Made by a program: the position numbers and the translations under genes | Source: DATMXS01 sp050260275 | Lineage (GTDB): Bacteria; Acidobacteriota; Terriglobia; Bryobacterales; Bryobacteraceae | NCBI GenBank assembly: GCA_050260275.1 | Contig: JBLNBX010000269.1 | Span: 1 to 9,615 of the forward strand | Direction: 5' to 3' | Length of the DNA: 9,615 nt | Notes under the pieces: model-generated | Database searches by the model: none | What the model saw: the letters and a program-made list of their open reading frames with translations, nothing else | Told to the model about the DNA's origin: nothing | Shown: positions 1 through 6,549 of the stretch, one piece after another | Position numbering within the stretch: position 1 is the first letter of the stretch | Layout of the letters: the number at the start of each line of letters is the position of its first letter

Positions 1-259
1 GCAGGGCGATCGTGAACGTGTGCCCGGCGGACACGGCCTGCGCGTTGCGGGTGGCGACCGCCTTGAGGTCCTCGTCGTTGCCTTCGACGCGCGTCAGGCA
101 CGCCCCCGAAGCCTCGTTGAAGGCGATGCCGAATTTCATCTGCGGGGTGGTGTTGACGATGGCCTCGTAGAGGTCTTCGACAGTCTTGATGAAGTGTGTC
201 TGCCCGAGGATGATGTTGCCTCCGTCGGGGATTTCAAGCCGGACAGTCTTGAGTTCCAT
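1..259 (-). CDS. Adenosine-specific kinase family protein (DUF355), C-terminus beyond window
   Basis: The frame reads from an ATG at 259 leftward off the window edge and gives the first 86 residues. The family (Pfam Adenosine_kin, DUF355) is usually about 160 residues, so roughly half is present. The N-terminus matches the family closely: MELKTVRLEIP, then NIILGQTHFIKTVEDLYEA (about residues 15-33), MKFGIAFNEASG (41-52), the RVEGNDEDL segment (57-65) and AGHTF (78-82). Family members are small archaeal and bacterial proteins annotated as adenosine-specific kinases on the basis of ligand-binding structural work; their cellular role is poorly defined. It lies 99 bp downstream of the NagB-like gene on the same strand and probably ends that operon. 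No Shine-Dalgarno is visible. A TATTCT sequence 8 nt before the ATG (268-273) could be a -10 box for a nearly leaderless transcript, but no -35 accompanies it. Confidence 0.85.
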   Translation of the reverse strand, partial: MELKTVRLEIPDGGNIILGQTHFIKTVEDLYEAIVNTTPQMKFGIAFNEASGACLTRVEGNDEDLKAVATRNAQAVSAGHTFTIAL

Positions 260-311
260 CGGATCGTAGAATACCGTAGCAGCGCGCGCAATGGACGTGT
301 CGCACTCTCCA

Positions 312-332
312 GCCCGGCACAGGCGGCCGGGC
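312..332. repeat. GC-rich hairpin between nagB-like and DUF355 genes
   Basis: GCCCGGC (312-318) and GCCGGGC (326-332) form a perfect 7-bp stem with a 7-nt loop. It lies 26 bases past the stop codon of the NagB-like gene in the direction of transcription. No T-tract follows on either strand, so it is not a classic intrinsic terminator. It may attenuate transcription or stabilise the 3' end of an upstream mRNA segment. Confidence 0.4.
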
Positions 333-358
333 GCGAGCCCACACTGGCGCTTCTTCGC

Positions 359-1114
359 TCAGGTACGAATGAGCGCGGCGGCTTCCTGGTCCAGAAACAG
401 ATGCGCCAAGCGATGTTTCCGCAATATGGACGCCGGGCAGTTCTCAGAGACCGGACCGGTGAGCGCTGCGCGCACGGCGTCCCGTTTGCGCGGACCCGCG
501 ACGGAGATGATCAGCGTGGGAATCCGGAACAGGCGCGGGATGGTGAGCGTGATGGCGCGGCGCGGAACCTGATCGGCGGACGCGAACAGGCCGTCGGCCA
601 CCTGCTGCTCGCGCGACCTGCTGTCCAGTTCGACAACCTTGACGTCTTTGGGATCTTTAAAATCCGCTACCTCAGGATCGTTAAACGCGAGATGGCCGTT
701 CTCGCCTATTCCTGCCAGGCAGACGCTCGGCGGGCATTCCGTGAGCAACGCCGCATACTCGTTTGCGGCGGACTCGGGATCGTCATCCTCGCCGCGGATC
801 TCGCAAAAGCGTTTCAGCGGCACGCGCGAAACCAGATGTTCTTTCAGATATCGCCGGAACGAGTAGTACGCGCCCGCGTCGGCCCCGACGTACTCGTCCA
901 TCTGGAAGGCGACCACTCGCGGCCAGTCCACGCCCTCGGCGGCGACGAGCGCGTCGAGTGTTTCGTTCTGGGATGGCGCGGCGGCGAACACAACTCCGGC
1001 CTCGCCGTGCTTCGCGAGCGCTTCCCGGATGGCAGCCGCGGCGGCCGCTCCGGCTGCGGCGCCCATCTCGCGGCGGGAGCCGTGGATATGGACGTTGAGC
1101 AGGCCGGCTTTCAG
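359..1114 (-). CDS. NagB-family glucosamine-6-phosphate deaminase/isomerase-like protein
   Basis: Sugar-phosphate isomerase-fold protein of the NagB/6-phosphogluconolactonase superfamily, about 251 residues from the proposed start. Visible signatures are FQMDEYVG (D73 matches the proton-abstracting D72 of E. coli NagB) and GIGENGHLAFNDP (residues 135-147, with H141 matching H143). The positions of E. coli D141 and E148 are N139 and D146 here, so the usual catalytic relay is altered. I recall close homologues with the same GENGH motif annotated as glucosamine-6-phosphate isomerases, so the substrate is uncertain. Start choice: an ATG at 1171 would overlap the upstream gene by 61 bp, and the next ATG (1066) would remove the first beta strand (LLNVHI). 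A CTG at 1114 overlaps the upstream TGA as CTGA and sits 7 nt after GGGAG, so I favour it. The gene is cotranscribed with the ydcF-like gene. A lactonase or ketose isomerase role is possible. Confidence 0.82.
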   Translation of the reverse strand: MKAGLLNVHIHGSRREMGAAAGAAAAAAIREALAKHGEAGVVFAAAPSQNETLDALVAAEGVDWPRVVAFQMDEYVGADAGAYYSFRRYLKEHLVSRVPLKRFCEIRGEDDDPESAANEYAALLTECPPSVCLAGIGENGHLAFNDPEVADFKDPKDVKVVELDSRSREQQVADGLFASADQVPRRAITLTIPRLFRIPTLIISVAGPRKRDAVRAALTGPVSENCPASILRKHRLAHLFLDQEAAALIRT

Positions 1115-1695
1115 ATCGTCACTCCCACGCTCCAGAGCACGTAGCCCACGGCCTGCCGTACGTAAACCCACCAGTCCTTCGGTCTGGCGTGCTTTTCCGG
1201 GCGCGGCGATCCGTACACGTGGAAGCCGCGCGCCTCAAGCATCTTCTTGGCGCGGAAGATGTGGTATCCGTCGCTGACCACAATGCACGACCTCAGGCCC
1301 ATGCGGCGCATAATCTCGGCGGCGGCCGATGTGGAGTGCACCGTGGAACTGCCCTCGGACTCGACCAGAATCGCCTCCGAGGGCACGCCCTGGCGTATGA
1401 GGTACTCGCGCCCCACCTCGCCTTCAGTGAAGACCGGGTCGCCTCCCGCGCCTCCGGTGGTAAGAATGCGCGTTGCCAACTTGTTGCGGTAGAGCTCGAG
1501 TCCGTGATCGAGGCGCGCCTTGAGCACGGGCGATGGCTTTCCGCGATACTCAGCGGCCCCCATTATGAGAATGACGTCGGCGCTGCGCGCTTCGTCGCGG
1601 GTGGATTGCCTCTCGATGCGCCACGCGATCCACCCGATGTACGCGCAAACACTGATGGCGACAGCAAGCGCCGCCAGGAACAACACCTTCTTCAT
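1111..1695 (-). CDS. YdcF-like (DUF218) membrane-anchored protein
   Basis: A 194-residue protein of the DUF218/YdcF-SanA family, an alpha/beta fold found in envelope-associated proteins whose reaction is mostly unknown. It begins MKKVLFLAAL with one hydrophobic segment at about residues 4-24, followed by charged residues, as expected for a signal anchor with the domain on the periplasmic side. Family motifs are DVILIMGAAEYRGKPSPVL (40-58), RLDHGLELY (61-69), TGGAGG (80-85), E112 with S114 and T118 in the VESEGSSTVHST stretch, and VSDGYHIFRAKKML (140-153). The last motif is the typical aspartate/histidine loop. Length is normal for the family. The frame stays open far upstream, but that part lies antisense to the methyltransferase gene and has no family similarity, so ATG 1695 is chosen. 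It is the first gene of the minus-strand operon and overlaps the NagB-like gene at CTGA. Confidence 0.85.
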   Translation of the reverse strand: MKKVLFLAALAVAISVCAYIGWIAWRIERQSTRDEARSADVILIMGAAEYRGKPSPVLKARLDHGLELYRNKLATRILTTGGAGGDPVFTEGEVGREYLIRQGVPSEAILVESEGSSTVHSTSAAAEIMRRMGLRSCIVVSDGYHIFRAKKMLEARGFHVYGSPRPEKHARPKDWWVYVRQAVGYVLWSVGVTI

Positions 1696-1737
1696 CGTCG
1701 GCAGAAAGCCCACAAACAGTTTACGATGCTTATACAC
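1696..1737. promoter_or_regulatory. Short divergent intergenic region with possible AT-rich promoter elements
   Basis: Only 42 bp separate the divergent ydcF-like and trmH-like start codons, so promoters for both must lie here or extend into the coding regions. The segment TTTACGATGCTTATACACATG (1719-1739) is markedly AT-richer than its surroundings. TACGAT (1722-1727) could act as a -10 for the plus strand. TATAAG, reading leftward at 1729-1734, could serve the minus strand. No convincing -35 boxes or Shine-Dalgarno sequences are visible for either gene, so the transcripts may be leaderless or nearly so. The assignment is tentative. Confidence 0.3.
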
Positions 1738-2502
1738 ATGAGCGCCGAGATCATTACGAGCGCGGCCAATGCTCTTGTCAAGGATGTCCGGCGCGCGGCC
1801 GCCCGAGGAGGACTGACGCGCGACGGCCTGATGCTGGCGGAAACGCCCCATCTGCTCGAGGAAGCGGTGCGCAGCGGCTCTGAAATCGCCGCGGTTATTT
1901 TGTCTGCCGGCGCTCGCGTCAAGCCTCCGGGCGGCGTCCGGACCGTTCAGCTTCCGGATGAGTTGTTCCGCTCCGTGGCCCCGACCGAAGCCCCGCAGGG
2001 GGTGATCGCGCTGGTGCGGCCGCGCGTGTGGCGAATGGACGATCTGTTCACGGGCACGCCGCTGATCGTCGTCCTCGACGGTCTCCAGGATCCGGGTAAC
2101 GCCGGCGCGGTTCTGCGCTCGGCGGAGGCCTTCGGAGCAACGGGCGTGATCTTCCTTAAGGGAACTGCCAGCCCTTACAATCCCAAGTCGGTGCGGGCGT
2201 CGGCCGGATCGGTGTTTCGCGTTCCGCTCGTCACGGGCGTCGAGCACGTAGAGGCGCGCTCCGCGCTCGCGCGCGTGGTCTGTTTCGCGGCTTCGGCGCG
2301 CGGCGGAATCGATGCCGCGGAGGCCGACTTCGCGAGGCCGTGCGCGATCGTCGTCGGCTCCGAAGGCGCGGGGGTGAGCGAGGTCATGAGCGCCGGCGCG
2401 AAGGGCGTCAGGATCCCCACCGTGTCAGTGGAGTCCCTCAACGCCGCTACCGCAGCCGCTATCCTGCTATATGAGGCGCGCCGCCAGCGCAGCCGCGCAT
2501 GA
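1738..2502 (+). CDS. SpoU/TrmH-family RNA 2'-O-methyltransferase
   Basis: A 254-residue S-adenosylmethionine-dependent SPOUT methyltransferase that probably methylates the 2'-hydroxyl of an rRNA or tRNA nucleotide. The N-terminal part (about 1-95) resembles the RNA 2'-O-ribose methyltransferase substrate-binding domain, with LMLAETPHLLEEA at 31-43 and PQGVIALVR at 86-94. The catalytic SpoU domain shows all three knot motifs: motif 1 LQDPGNAGAVLRSAEAFG (116-133, N121 and R127), motif 2 IVVGSEGAGVSEV (204-216) and motif 3 IPTVSVESLNAATAAAILLYE (226-246). An in-frame ATG at 1726 would add four residues, but MSAEIITSAANALVKDVRRA looks like the usual family N-terminus, so 1738 is preferred. No Shine-Dalgarno is seen. 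The stop codon overlaps the rarA start as ATGA, implying coupled translation. The exact RNA target cannot be told from sequence alone. Confidence 0.92.
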   Translation: MSAEIITSAANALVKDVRRAAARGGLTRDGLMLAETPHLLEEAVRSGSEIAAVILSAGARVKPPGGVRTVQLPDELFRSVAPTEAPQGVIALVRPRVWRMDDLFTGTPLIVVLDGLQDPGNAGAVLRSAEAFGATGVIFLKGTASPYNPKSVRASAGSVFRVPLVTGVEHVEARSALARVVCFAASARGGIDAAEADFARPCAIVVGSEGAGVSEVMSAGAKGVRIPTVSVESLNAATAAAILLYEARRQRSRA

Positions 2503-3854
2503 GCCTGTTCGACACCACACCGCCGCCCGAATCGATGGATAGGTCCCGCCCCCTGGCCGAGCGGATGAGGCCGACGAGTTGGGAGGAGTTCGTCGGACAG
2601 GAGCACATCGTCGGCCCCGGCAAGCCGCTGCGCGTGCAGGTGGAGCGCGGCGACATGGGCTCCATCATCCTCTGGGGTCCGCCCGGCGTGGGCAAGACCA
2701 CGCTCGCCCGGCTCATAGCGCGCATAGCCAAGGCCGATTTCGTGCCCTTCAGCGCCGTACTCAGCGGCATCAAGGAAGTGAGGGCCGTGATGGCCGAAGC
2801 CGAGCGGAATCACCGGCTGGGCCGCCGCACGCTTGTGTTCGTGGACGAAATCCATCGCTTCAATAAAGCGCAACAGGACGCGTTTCTGCCGTATGTCGAG
2901 AGGGGCGACATCACCCTGATAGGCGCTACCACGGAGAACCCGTCGTTCGAGGTCATCTCGGCTCTCTTGTCGCGGTCGAAGGTGCACATGCTGAAGGCGC
3001 TGACGCCGCAGCAGATCGTGACGCTGCTGCGCAGGGCGCTTGAGGACAGAGAGCGCGGTCTGGGTGACCTTGGCATCCGCGCCTCAGATAAGCTGCTGGA
3101 ACAGATCGCCATCTACGCCAACGGAGACGCGCGCGCGGCCTACAACACTCTGGAAGCAGCGGTGGCGGCATCGCAGGGCCCGGAGTTGACCGCACAGGCC
3201 GTGGAAGACGCCATCCAGCGGAAGGTGCTCCTTTACGACAAGGCCGGCGAGGAGCACTTCAACCTCATCTCCGCGCTGCACAAATCGGTGCGATCGAGCG
3301 ATCCGGACGCGGCGCTGTACTGGCTGGCGCGGATGCTCGAAGCGGGCGAGGACCGGCTGTACATCGCGCGCCGCCTTGTGCGCATGGCCATCGAGGATAT
3401 CGGCCTCGCGGACCCGCGCGCGCTCGAACAGGCCATCGCCGCCATGCAAGCGGTGCACTTTCTCGGAGTGCCCGAGGGCGACCAGGCGCTTGCTCAGGTC
3501 GCGATATATCTCTCCATTGCGCCGAAATCGGATGCGGCATACCAGGCGCTGAATCGCGCCCGCGGCGACGTGGCGGAAACAATGGCCGAGCCGGTCCCCG
3601 CGCAATTGCGTAATGCGCCAACTGCGGCCATGCGCGAATGGGGTTACGGAGAGGGCTACGAACACGCGCACGAGTACGAGGATGCGATCACCGGAATGGA
3701 GTGCCTACCGGACTCGCTCGTGGGGCGTCGCTACTACAAGCCCACCGGACGCGGCGTCGAAAAGCGCATCGCGGAGCGCCTTGCCGAAATCCGCAACGCT
3801 CGCGAGAAGGCCAGAGCCTCGCGCGCACTGCGCAAGCCGCCGCCCGCTACATAG
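2499..3854 (+). CDS. rarA: Replication-associated recombination protein A (AAA+ ATPase)
   Basis: RarA/MgsA (WRNIP1 family) is an AAA+ clamp-loader-like ATPase that acts at stalled replication forks and single-strand/double-strand DNA junctions. The 451-residue length matches bacterial RarA. Domains in order: N-terminal PLAERMRPTSWEEFVGQEH (18-36); Walker A GPPGVGKTT (60-68); Walker B LVFVDEIHRFNKAQQDAFLP (112-131); sensor 1 GATTENPSF (142-150); a lid with NGDARAAYNTLEAA; then the MgsA tetramerisation region with HKSVRSSDPDAALYWLARML and EDRLYIARRLVRMAIEDIGLADP. Near the C-terminus, RRYYKPTGRGVEKRIAERL is diagnostic for RarA. The start ATG shares bases with the TGA of the methyltransferase gene (ATGA at 2499-2502), so the two are likely cotranscribed and coupled. 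All catalytic motifs are intact. Confidence 0.97.
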   Translation: MSLFDTTPPPESMDRSRPLAERMRPTSWEEFVGQEHIVGPGKPLRVQVERGDMGSIILWGPPGVGKTTLARLIARIAKADFVPFSAVLSGIKEVRAVMAEAERNHRLGRRTLVFVDEIHRFNKAQQDAFLPYVERGDITLIGATTENPSFEVISALLSRSKVHMLKALTPQQIVTLLRRALEDRERGLGDLGIRASDKLLEQIAIYANGDARAAYNTLEAAVAASQGPELTAQAVEDAIQRKVLLYDKAGEEHFNLISALHKSVRSSDPDAALYWLARMLEAGEDRLYIARRLVRMAIEDIGLADPRALEQAIAAMQAVHFLGVPEGDQALAQVAIYLSIAPKSDAAYQALNRARGDVAETMAEPVPAQLRNAPTAAMREWGYGEGYEHAHEYEDAITGMECLPDSLVGRRYYKPTGRGVEKRIAERLAEIRNAREKARASRALRKPPPAT

Positions 3855-3981
3855 CAGTCTTCTGCTGACGAATGCGGACCAAGGCCGAATCCGGCCTCTC
3901 CATCCCGTCGATTTTCTTTCCTGAAAATTTCTCGATCTCGCCGATGGCGGTCCGCAGGCAATGTTTGGCCTCGCACAACAT
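3847..3981 (-). CDS. Possible small hypothetical protein converging on rarA
   Basis: An open frame of 44 codons begins at ATG 3981; a TTG at 3993 would give 48. It ends at a TAG at 3847-3849 that overlaps the last 8 bases of rarA on the opposite strand. The product begins MLCEAKHCLRTAIGEIEKF and is followed by a basic, charged stretch ending RIRQQKTAM. An amphipathic helix is plausible in residues 5-20. Third codon positions are about 73% G/C (32 of 44), in keeping with coding sequence in this genome. It is otherwise in a 265-bp gap. I do not recognise a family, and neither start has a Shine-Dalgarno. It could be a genuine small gene, a decayed remnant or chance. Confidence 0.35.
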   Translation of the reverse strand: MLCEAKHCLRTAIGEIEKFSGKKIDGMERPDSALVRIRQQKTAM

Positions 3982-4026
3982 CAGCGGAATCAACGCGCGC
4001 GGCGGTATGAGAAGCGGACTGCTAAA

Positions 4027-4060
4027 GTACTAGACATCTTGGATTCCGCGCGTACTAGAC
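4027..4060. repeat. 9-bp direct repeat GTACTAGAC upstream of the PilZ gene
   Basis: GTACTAGAC occurs at 4027-4035 and again at 4052-4060, with starts 25 bp apart (about two and a half helical turns). The pair lies just upstream of the likely PilZ promoter -10 box at 4081. Such spaced direct repeats are typical of activator or repressor binding sites, although TAGACA (4031-4036) also resembles a -35 hexamer. The role is inferred from position only. Confidence 0.45.
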
Positions 4061-4086
4061 CAGAAATGTAACTATCTTGCTATGTT
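4056..4086 (+). promoter_or_regulatory. Putative extended -10 promoter of the PilZ gene
   Basis: TGC TATGTT at 4078-4086 matches an extended -10 element in an AT-rich patch of an otherwise GC-rich region. A weak -35 candidate, TAGACC (4056-4061), lies 19 bp upstream and overlaps the second copy of the GTACTAGAC repeat. The predicted transcription start near 4093 would leave a leader of about 27 nt containing AAGGA at 4112-4116, a sensible distance for the PilZ gene. This is pattern-based only. Confidence 0.4.
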
Positions 4087-4119
4087 AATGCGCATCCAAT
4101 GGGTGTTGAGTAAGGATAG

Positions 4120-4485
4120 ATGGAGATCATGCCAAACCGACAGATCTTTGCGGAGGCTGCCGGCATCGAAGAGCGGCGGTCGGCCGTGCGCTTCCCGATC
4201 GAGAGGGAAGCGCGTTACAAGATCTACAGTCGGAGCACTATAGAGGCCGGATCGGGCCAGACGATCAACATGAGTTCGACGGGCGTTCTGTTCACGACGC
4301 AGCGCATGTTGCGGCCCGGCGAACGTGTGGAGCTATCGGTGCACTGGCCGGCGCAGTTGGACAACAAGTGCCCTCTGAAGCTGGTAGTGACTGGCCGCGT
4401 GGCTCGCTCGGTGGAGACGGCCGCGGCGATATCAGTCGAGCGCTACGAATTCAAGACGCTGGGCAGCGAGCACTGGAACACCTAG
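4120..4485 (+). CDS. Single-domain PilZ protein (c-di-GMP receptor)
   Basis: A 121-residue cytoplasmic protein consisting essentially of one PilZ domain, which binds the second messenger c-di-GMP and passes the signal to a partner. Both ligand-binding motifs are intact: RxxxR as R20-S-A-V-R24 inside ERRSAVRFPIEREARY, and the [D/N]xSxxG motif as N50-M-S-S-T-G55 inside QTINMSSTGVLFTT. The rest has the expected beta-strand pattern (PGERVELSVHWP, KLVVTGRVARSV, AAAISVERYEF). Two starts compete: ATG 4120, only 3 nt after AAGGA (4112-4116), and ATG 4129, 12 nt after it and 3 nt after GGAG (4122-4125). The protein domain starts well after either. It precedes the TPR/beta-barrel and glycosidase-like genes on the same strand with a 96-bp gap, so a regulatory link to them is plausible but unproven. 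Stand-alone PilZ proteins are abundant in Acidobacteriota. Confidence 0.9.
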   Translation: MEIMPNRQIFAEAAGIEERRSAVRFPIEREARYKIYSRSTIEAGSGQTINMSSTGVLFTTQRMLRPGERVELSVHWPAQLDNKCPLKLVVTGRVARSVETAAAISVERYEFKTLGSEHWNT

Positions 4486-4513
4486 GCGCAGTCCTCTGAG
4501 CTCGCCCCTGCTT

Positions 4514-4548
4514 TTGTCTCGAACCGCTTCTCTACACGAATAATCGTG
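4514..4548 (+). promoter_or_regulatory. Candidate promoter with overlapping palindrome upstream of the TPR gene
   Basis: The palindrome CACGAATAATCGTG (arms 4535-4539 and 4544-4548) contains AATAAT at 4539-4544, a 5-of-6 match to the -10 consensus. TTGTCT (4514-4519) is a possible -35 at a long 19-bp spacing. A palindrome sitting on the -10 box is the arrangement expected for a repressor operator. It lies in the 96-bp gap between the PilZ and TPR genes, so the TPR gene may have its own regulated promoter as well as read-through from upstream. Confidence 0.3.
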
Positions 4549-4581
4549 AAATATCGGGCCGCCGTGGGCCACTAGTTATGC

Positions 4582-6549
4582 GTGCTGGTGCAGGCGGCAA
4601 TCCTGTTCTTGTGCTTTCAGGCCCCGCCGGACCCGGCCGCGCTCGCCTACGAAGCGCTGCGCGCCCGTGATTACGACCGGGCCATCCTCCTGTTCCGGGA
4701 GGCGATCGCTGCCTCCCCCAAGCGCGCCGCGCTCCGCAAAGACCTTGCCTATGCTTGGCTGCGCATCGGTGACACAGTAGCCGCGCGCGACGAGTTCGCC
4801 GAGGCCGTGAGGCTGGATCCCGCCGACCGCCAGGCCGCGCTTGAGTATGCCTTCCTTTGCAACGAAACGAACCGCCGGGCCGAGGCCAGGCGCATCTTCG
4901 ATCGCCTCCGCAAGGAGGGCGACCCCACCGCCGAACCCGCGTTCCAGAGCATCGACCGCCCGCTCGCCGAAGGAATCGCGCGCTGGTCGGCAGTAGTTGA
5001 GAGCTCGCCGGACAACTACAGTGCGCGGCGCGAACTTGCCCGGCTCGCCGAAGAGCGGGGCGAGTTGGACCTTGCGGCCGAGAACTGCCTCGCTGCCTGG
5101 CGCCTGAGGCCCAAAGATCGGGATCTACTGGTGGATCTCGGCCGCATCCGGCTGGCTCAGGGGCGCGCGGAGGATGCCACCGCCGCTCTGCTCGCTGCTT
5201 CGCGTGGTTCCACACCGCGCGCCGCCGATGCCGCGAGGCAACTTCTACCCGCGCGTTACCCTTACGTGAACGAGTTCCGGCGCGCGCTGGAACTCGACCC
5301 AGGGAATACCGAGCTTCGCCGCGAACTAGCGTTCCTTTTCCTCGCGATGGGCAACCAGCCGGAAGCCGAGGCCGAATTCAGGCACGTGCTTGAGATCGCA
5401 CCCGGCGACCGGCTGGCCTCCGCCCAACTCGGCTTCCTGCTGCTCGCGCGCGGCGAGCGCGAAGCTGCCGCGCCGCTGCTCGATGCCGTACTCGACGGGA
5501 CCGAGGACGACTTGTCGGAGCGCGTCCGGTCCGTGCTCGCCTCCGCCGGCGGCGGGACGGCGCACCGGACACCTCGTGCGCGCCCCGCCGCTCCGGTCCC
5601 CACGGCGAAGGAGATCGGCGCCCGCAGCTACGAAGCCGGGATGCTGCCCGATGCGCTGAAGTACTTCACGGCCGCGCACGAGGGCGATCCGCTCGATTTC
5701 TCAGTGATGCTTAGTCTGGGCTGGACCGAAAACCTGCTGAAGAATGATCGCAAGGCGCTCGGGTGGTTTCGCCTGGCAAGCCGGAGCCCGGACCCAAGAA
5801 TCGCCACTGAGGCGGCGCGCGCCGCTAGAAACCTGCGGCCAGGGCAGGCGCGCTTCCGGACGACGTTTTGGGCGTTTCCATTCTGGTCGTCGCGCTGGCG
5901 CGACTTGTTCTCCTATGCGCAGGTGAAGACGGAGGCGCGCCTGGGTTCGTTGCCCGTGCGCCCGTATGTGTCGCTTCGCTTCATAGGCGACACGAAGCGA
6001 GCGGCGGGCGAGGCCACGCCGCAATTCTTCTCCGAGACTGCGTTCATCCCGGCCGTGGGCCTGGCGACGCGACCGTGGCGGGGCATCACGCTCTGGGGCG
6101 AAGCGGGCGAGGCGATCAGCTATCGCGAGCGTCCCGGGCGCATCGTGCCGGACTATCGCGGCGGCCTCGCGTTCTTCCGCGGCTCCGGGACGCAGCTCAG
6201 CTCCGAATCGGGTTGGTTCGCGGACACCGCGGACGACGCCGTGTTCCTGAGCCGCTTCGGCAATGACGTGGTGGTCTATTCCCAGAATCGGGCCGGCTAC
6301 ACGATGCCGGCAGTGGGTGGGCTCGAGTGGCAGCTCTACGGCGCGGCGAATCTCTCCGCCGACGCGAAGCGCGAGTACTGGGCGAACATCGTCGAGGCCG
6401 GCCCGGGCGTGCGCTTCAGGTTCGCGGGGCTGCCGGCGGTGTTCTCCGTCAACCTGATGCGCGGCGCGTACACGAAAAACGACTGCAACCCGCGCGGGCC
6501 TAACTTCACCGACGTTCGTGTGGGGTTCTGGTATGCTCTCAGCCGCTAG
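4582..6549 (+). CDS. Secreted TPR protein with C-terminal outer-membrane beta-barrel-like domain
   Basis: A 655-residue protein. It has a short hydrophobic N-terminus (LVQAAILFLCFQA, residues 2-14) that resembles a signal peptide but lacks the usual positive residues before the core. Tetratricopeptide repeats follow at about 19-110, 145-205, 228-305 and 345-420, with ends such as AVRLDPADRQAALEYA, ALELDPGNTELRRELAF and VLEIAPGDRLASAQLGF. An Ala/Pro-rich linker lies at about 320-342. From about 425 to the end the sequence alternates aromatic and polar residues (FRTTFWAFPFWSSRWRD, RPYVSLRFIGD, VRVGFWYALSR). This suggests 10-12 beta strands and recalls the C-terminal domains of NfrA or PgaA/BcsC-type exporters. 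The start is GTG 4582, because a TAG lies just upstream in frame (4572-4574); no Shine-Dalgarno is visible. An outer-membrane scaffold or porin for polysaccharide export is a reasonable inference; the family assignment is not certain. The last 17 bases overlap the next gene. Confidence 0.75.
   Translation: MLVQAAILFLCFQAPPDPAALAYEALRARDYDRAILLFREAIAASPKRAALRKDLAYAWLRIGDTVAARDEFAEAVRLDPADRQAALEYAFLCNETNRRAEARRIFDRLRKEGDPTAEPAFQSIDRPLAEGIARWSAVVESSPDNYSARRELARLAEERGELDLAAENCLAAWRLRPKDRDLLVDLGRIRLAQGRAEDATAALLAASRGSTPRAADAARQLLPARYPYVNEFRRALELDPGNTELRRELAFLFLAMGNQPEAEAEFRHVLEIAPGDRLASAQLGFLLLARGEREAAAPLLDAVLDGTEDDLSERVRSVLASAGGGTAHRTPRARPAAPVPTAKEIGARSYEAGMLPDALKYFTAAHEGDPLDFSVMLSLGWTENLLKNDRKALGWFRLASRSPDPRIATEAARAARNLRPGQARFRTTFWAFPFWSSRWRDLFSYAQVKTEARLGSLPVRPYVSLRFIGDTKRAAGEATPQFFSETAFIPAVGLATRPWRGITLWGEAGEAISYRERPGRIVPDYRGGLAFFRGSGTQLSSESGWFADTADDAVFLSRFGNDVVVYSQNRAGYTMPAVGGLEWQLYGAANLSADAKREYWANIVEAGPGVRFRFAGLPAVFSVNLMRGAYTKNDCNPRGPNFTDVRVGFWYALSR

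Noticed and set aside
20..1144. A 374-codon open frame on the plus strand opposite the NagB-like and DUF355 genes
   Set aside because: It is antisense to two recognisable families, has no domain signature, and is explained by high GC content with few stop codons.
1189..1737. N-terminal extension of the methyltransferase frame back to 1189
   Set aside because: The extra 183 residues lie antisense to the ydcF-like gene and show no family resemblance; the SpoU protein is complete from 1738.
1696..2247. N-terminal extension of the ydcF-like frame on the minus strand
   Set aside because: It is antisense to the methyltransferase, and the family N-terminus with its membrane anchor begins at 1695.
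2175..3671. Long minus-strand frames opposite rarA (2175-2987 and 3084-3671)
   Set aside because: They are Arg/His-rich translations opposite an intact, well recognised gene, with no motifs of their own.
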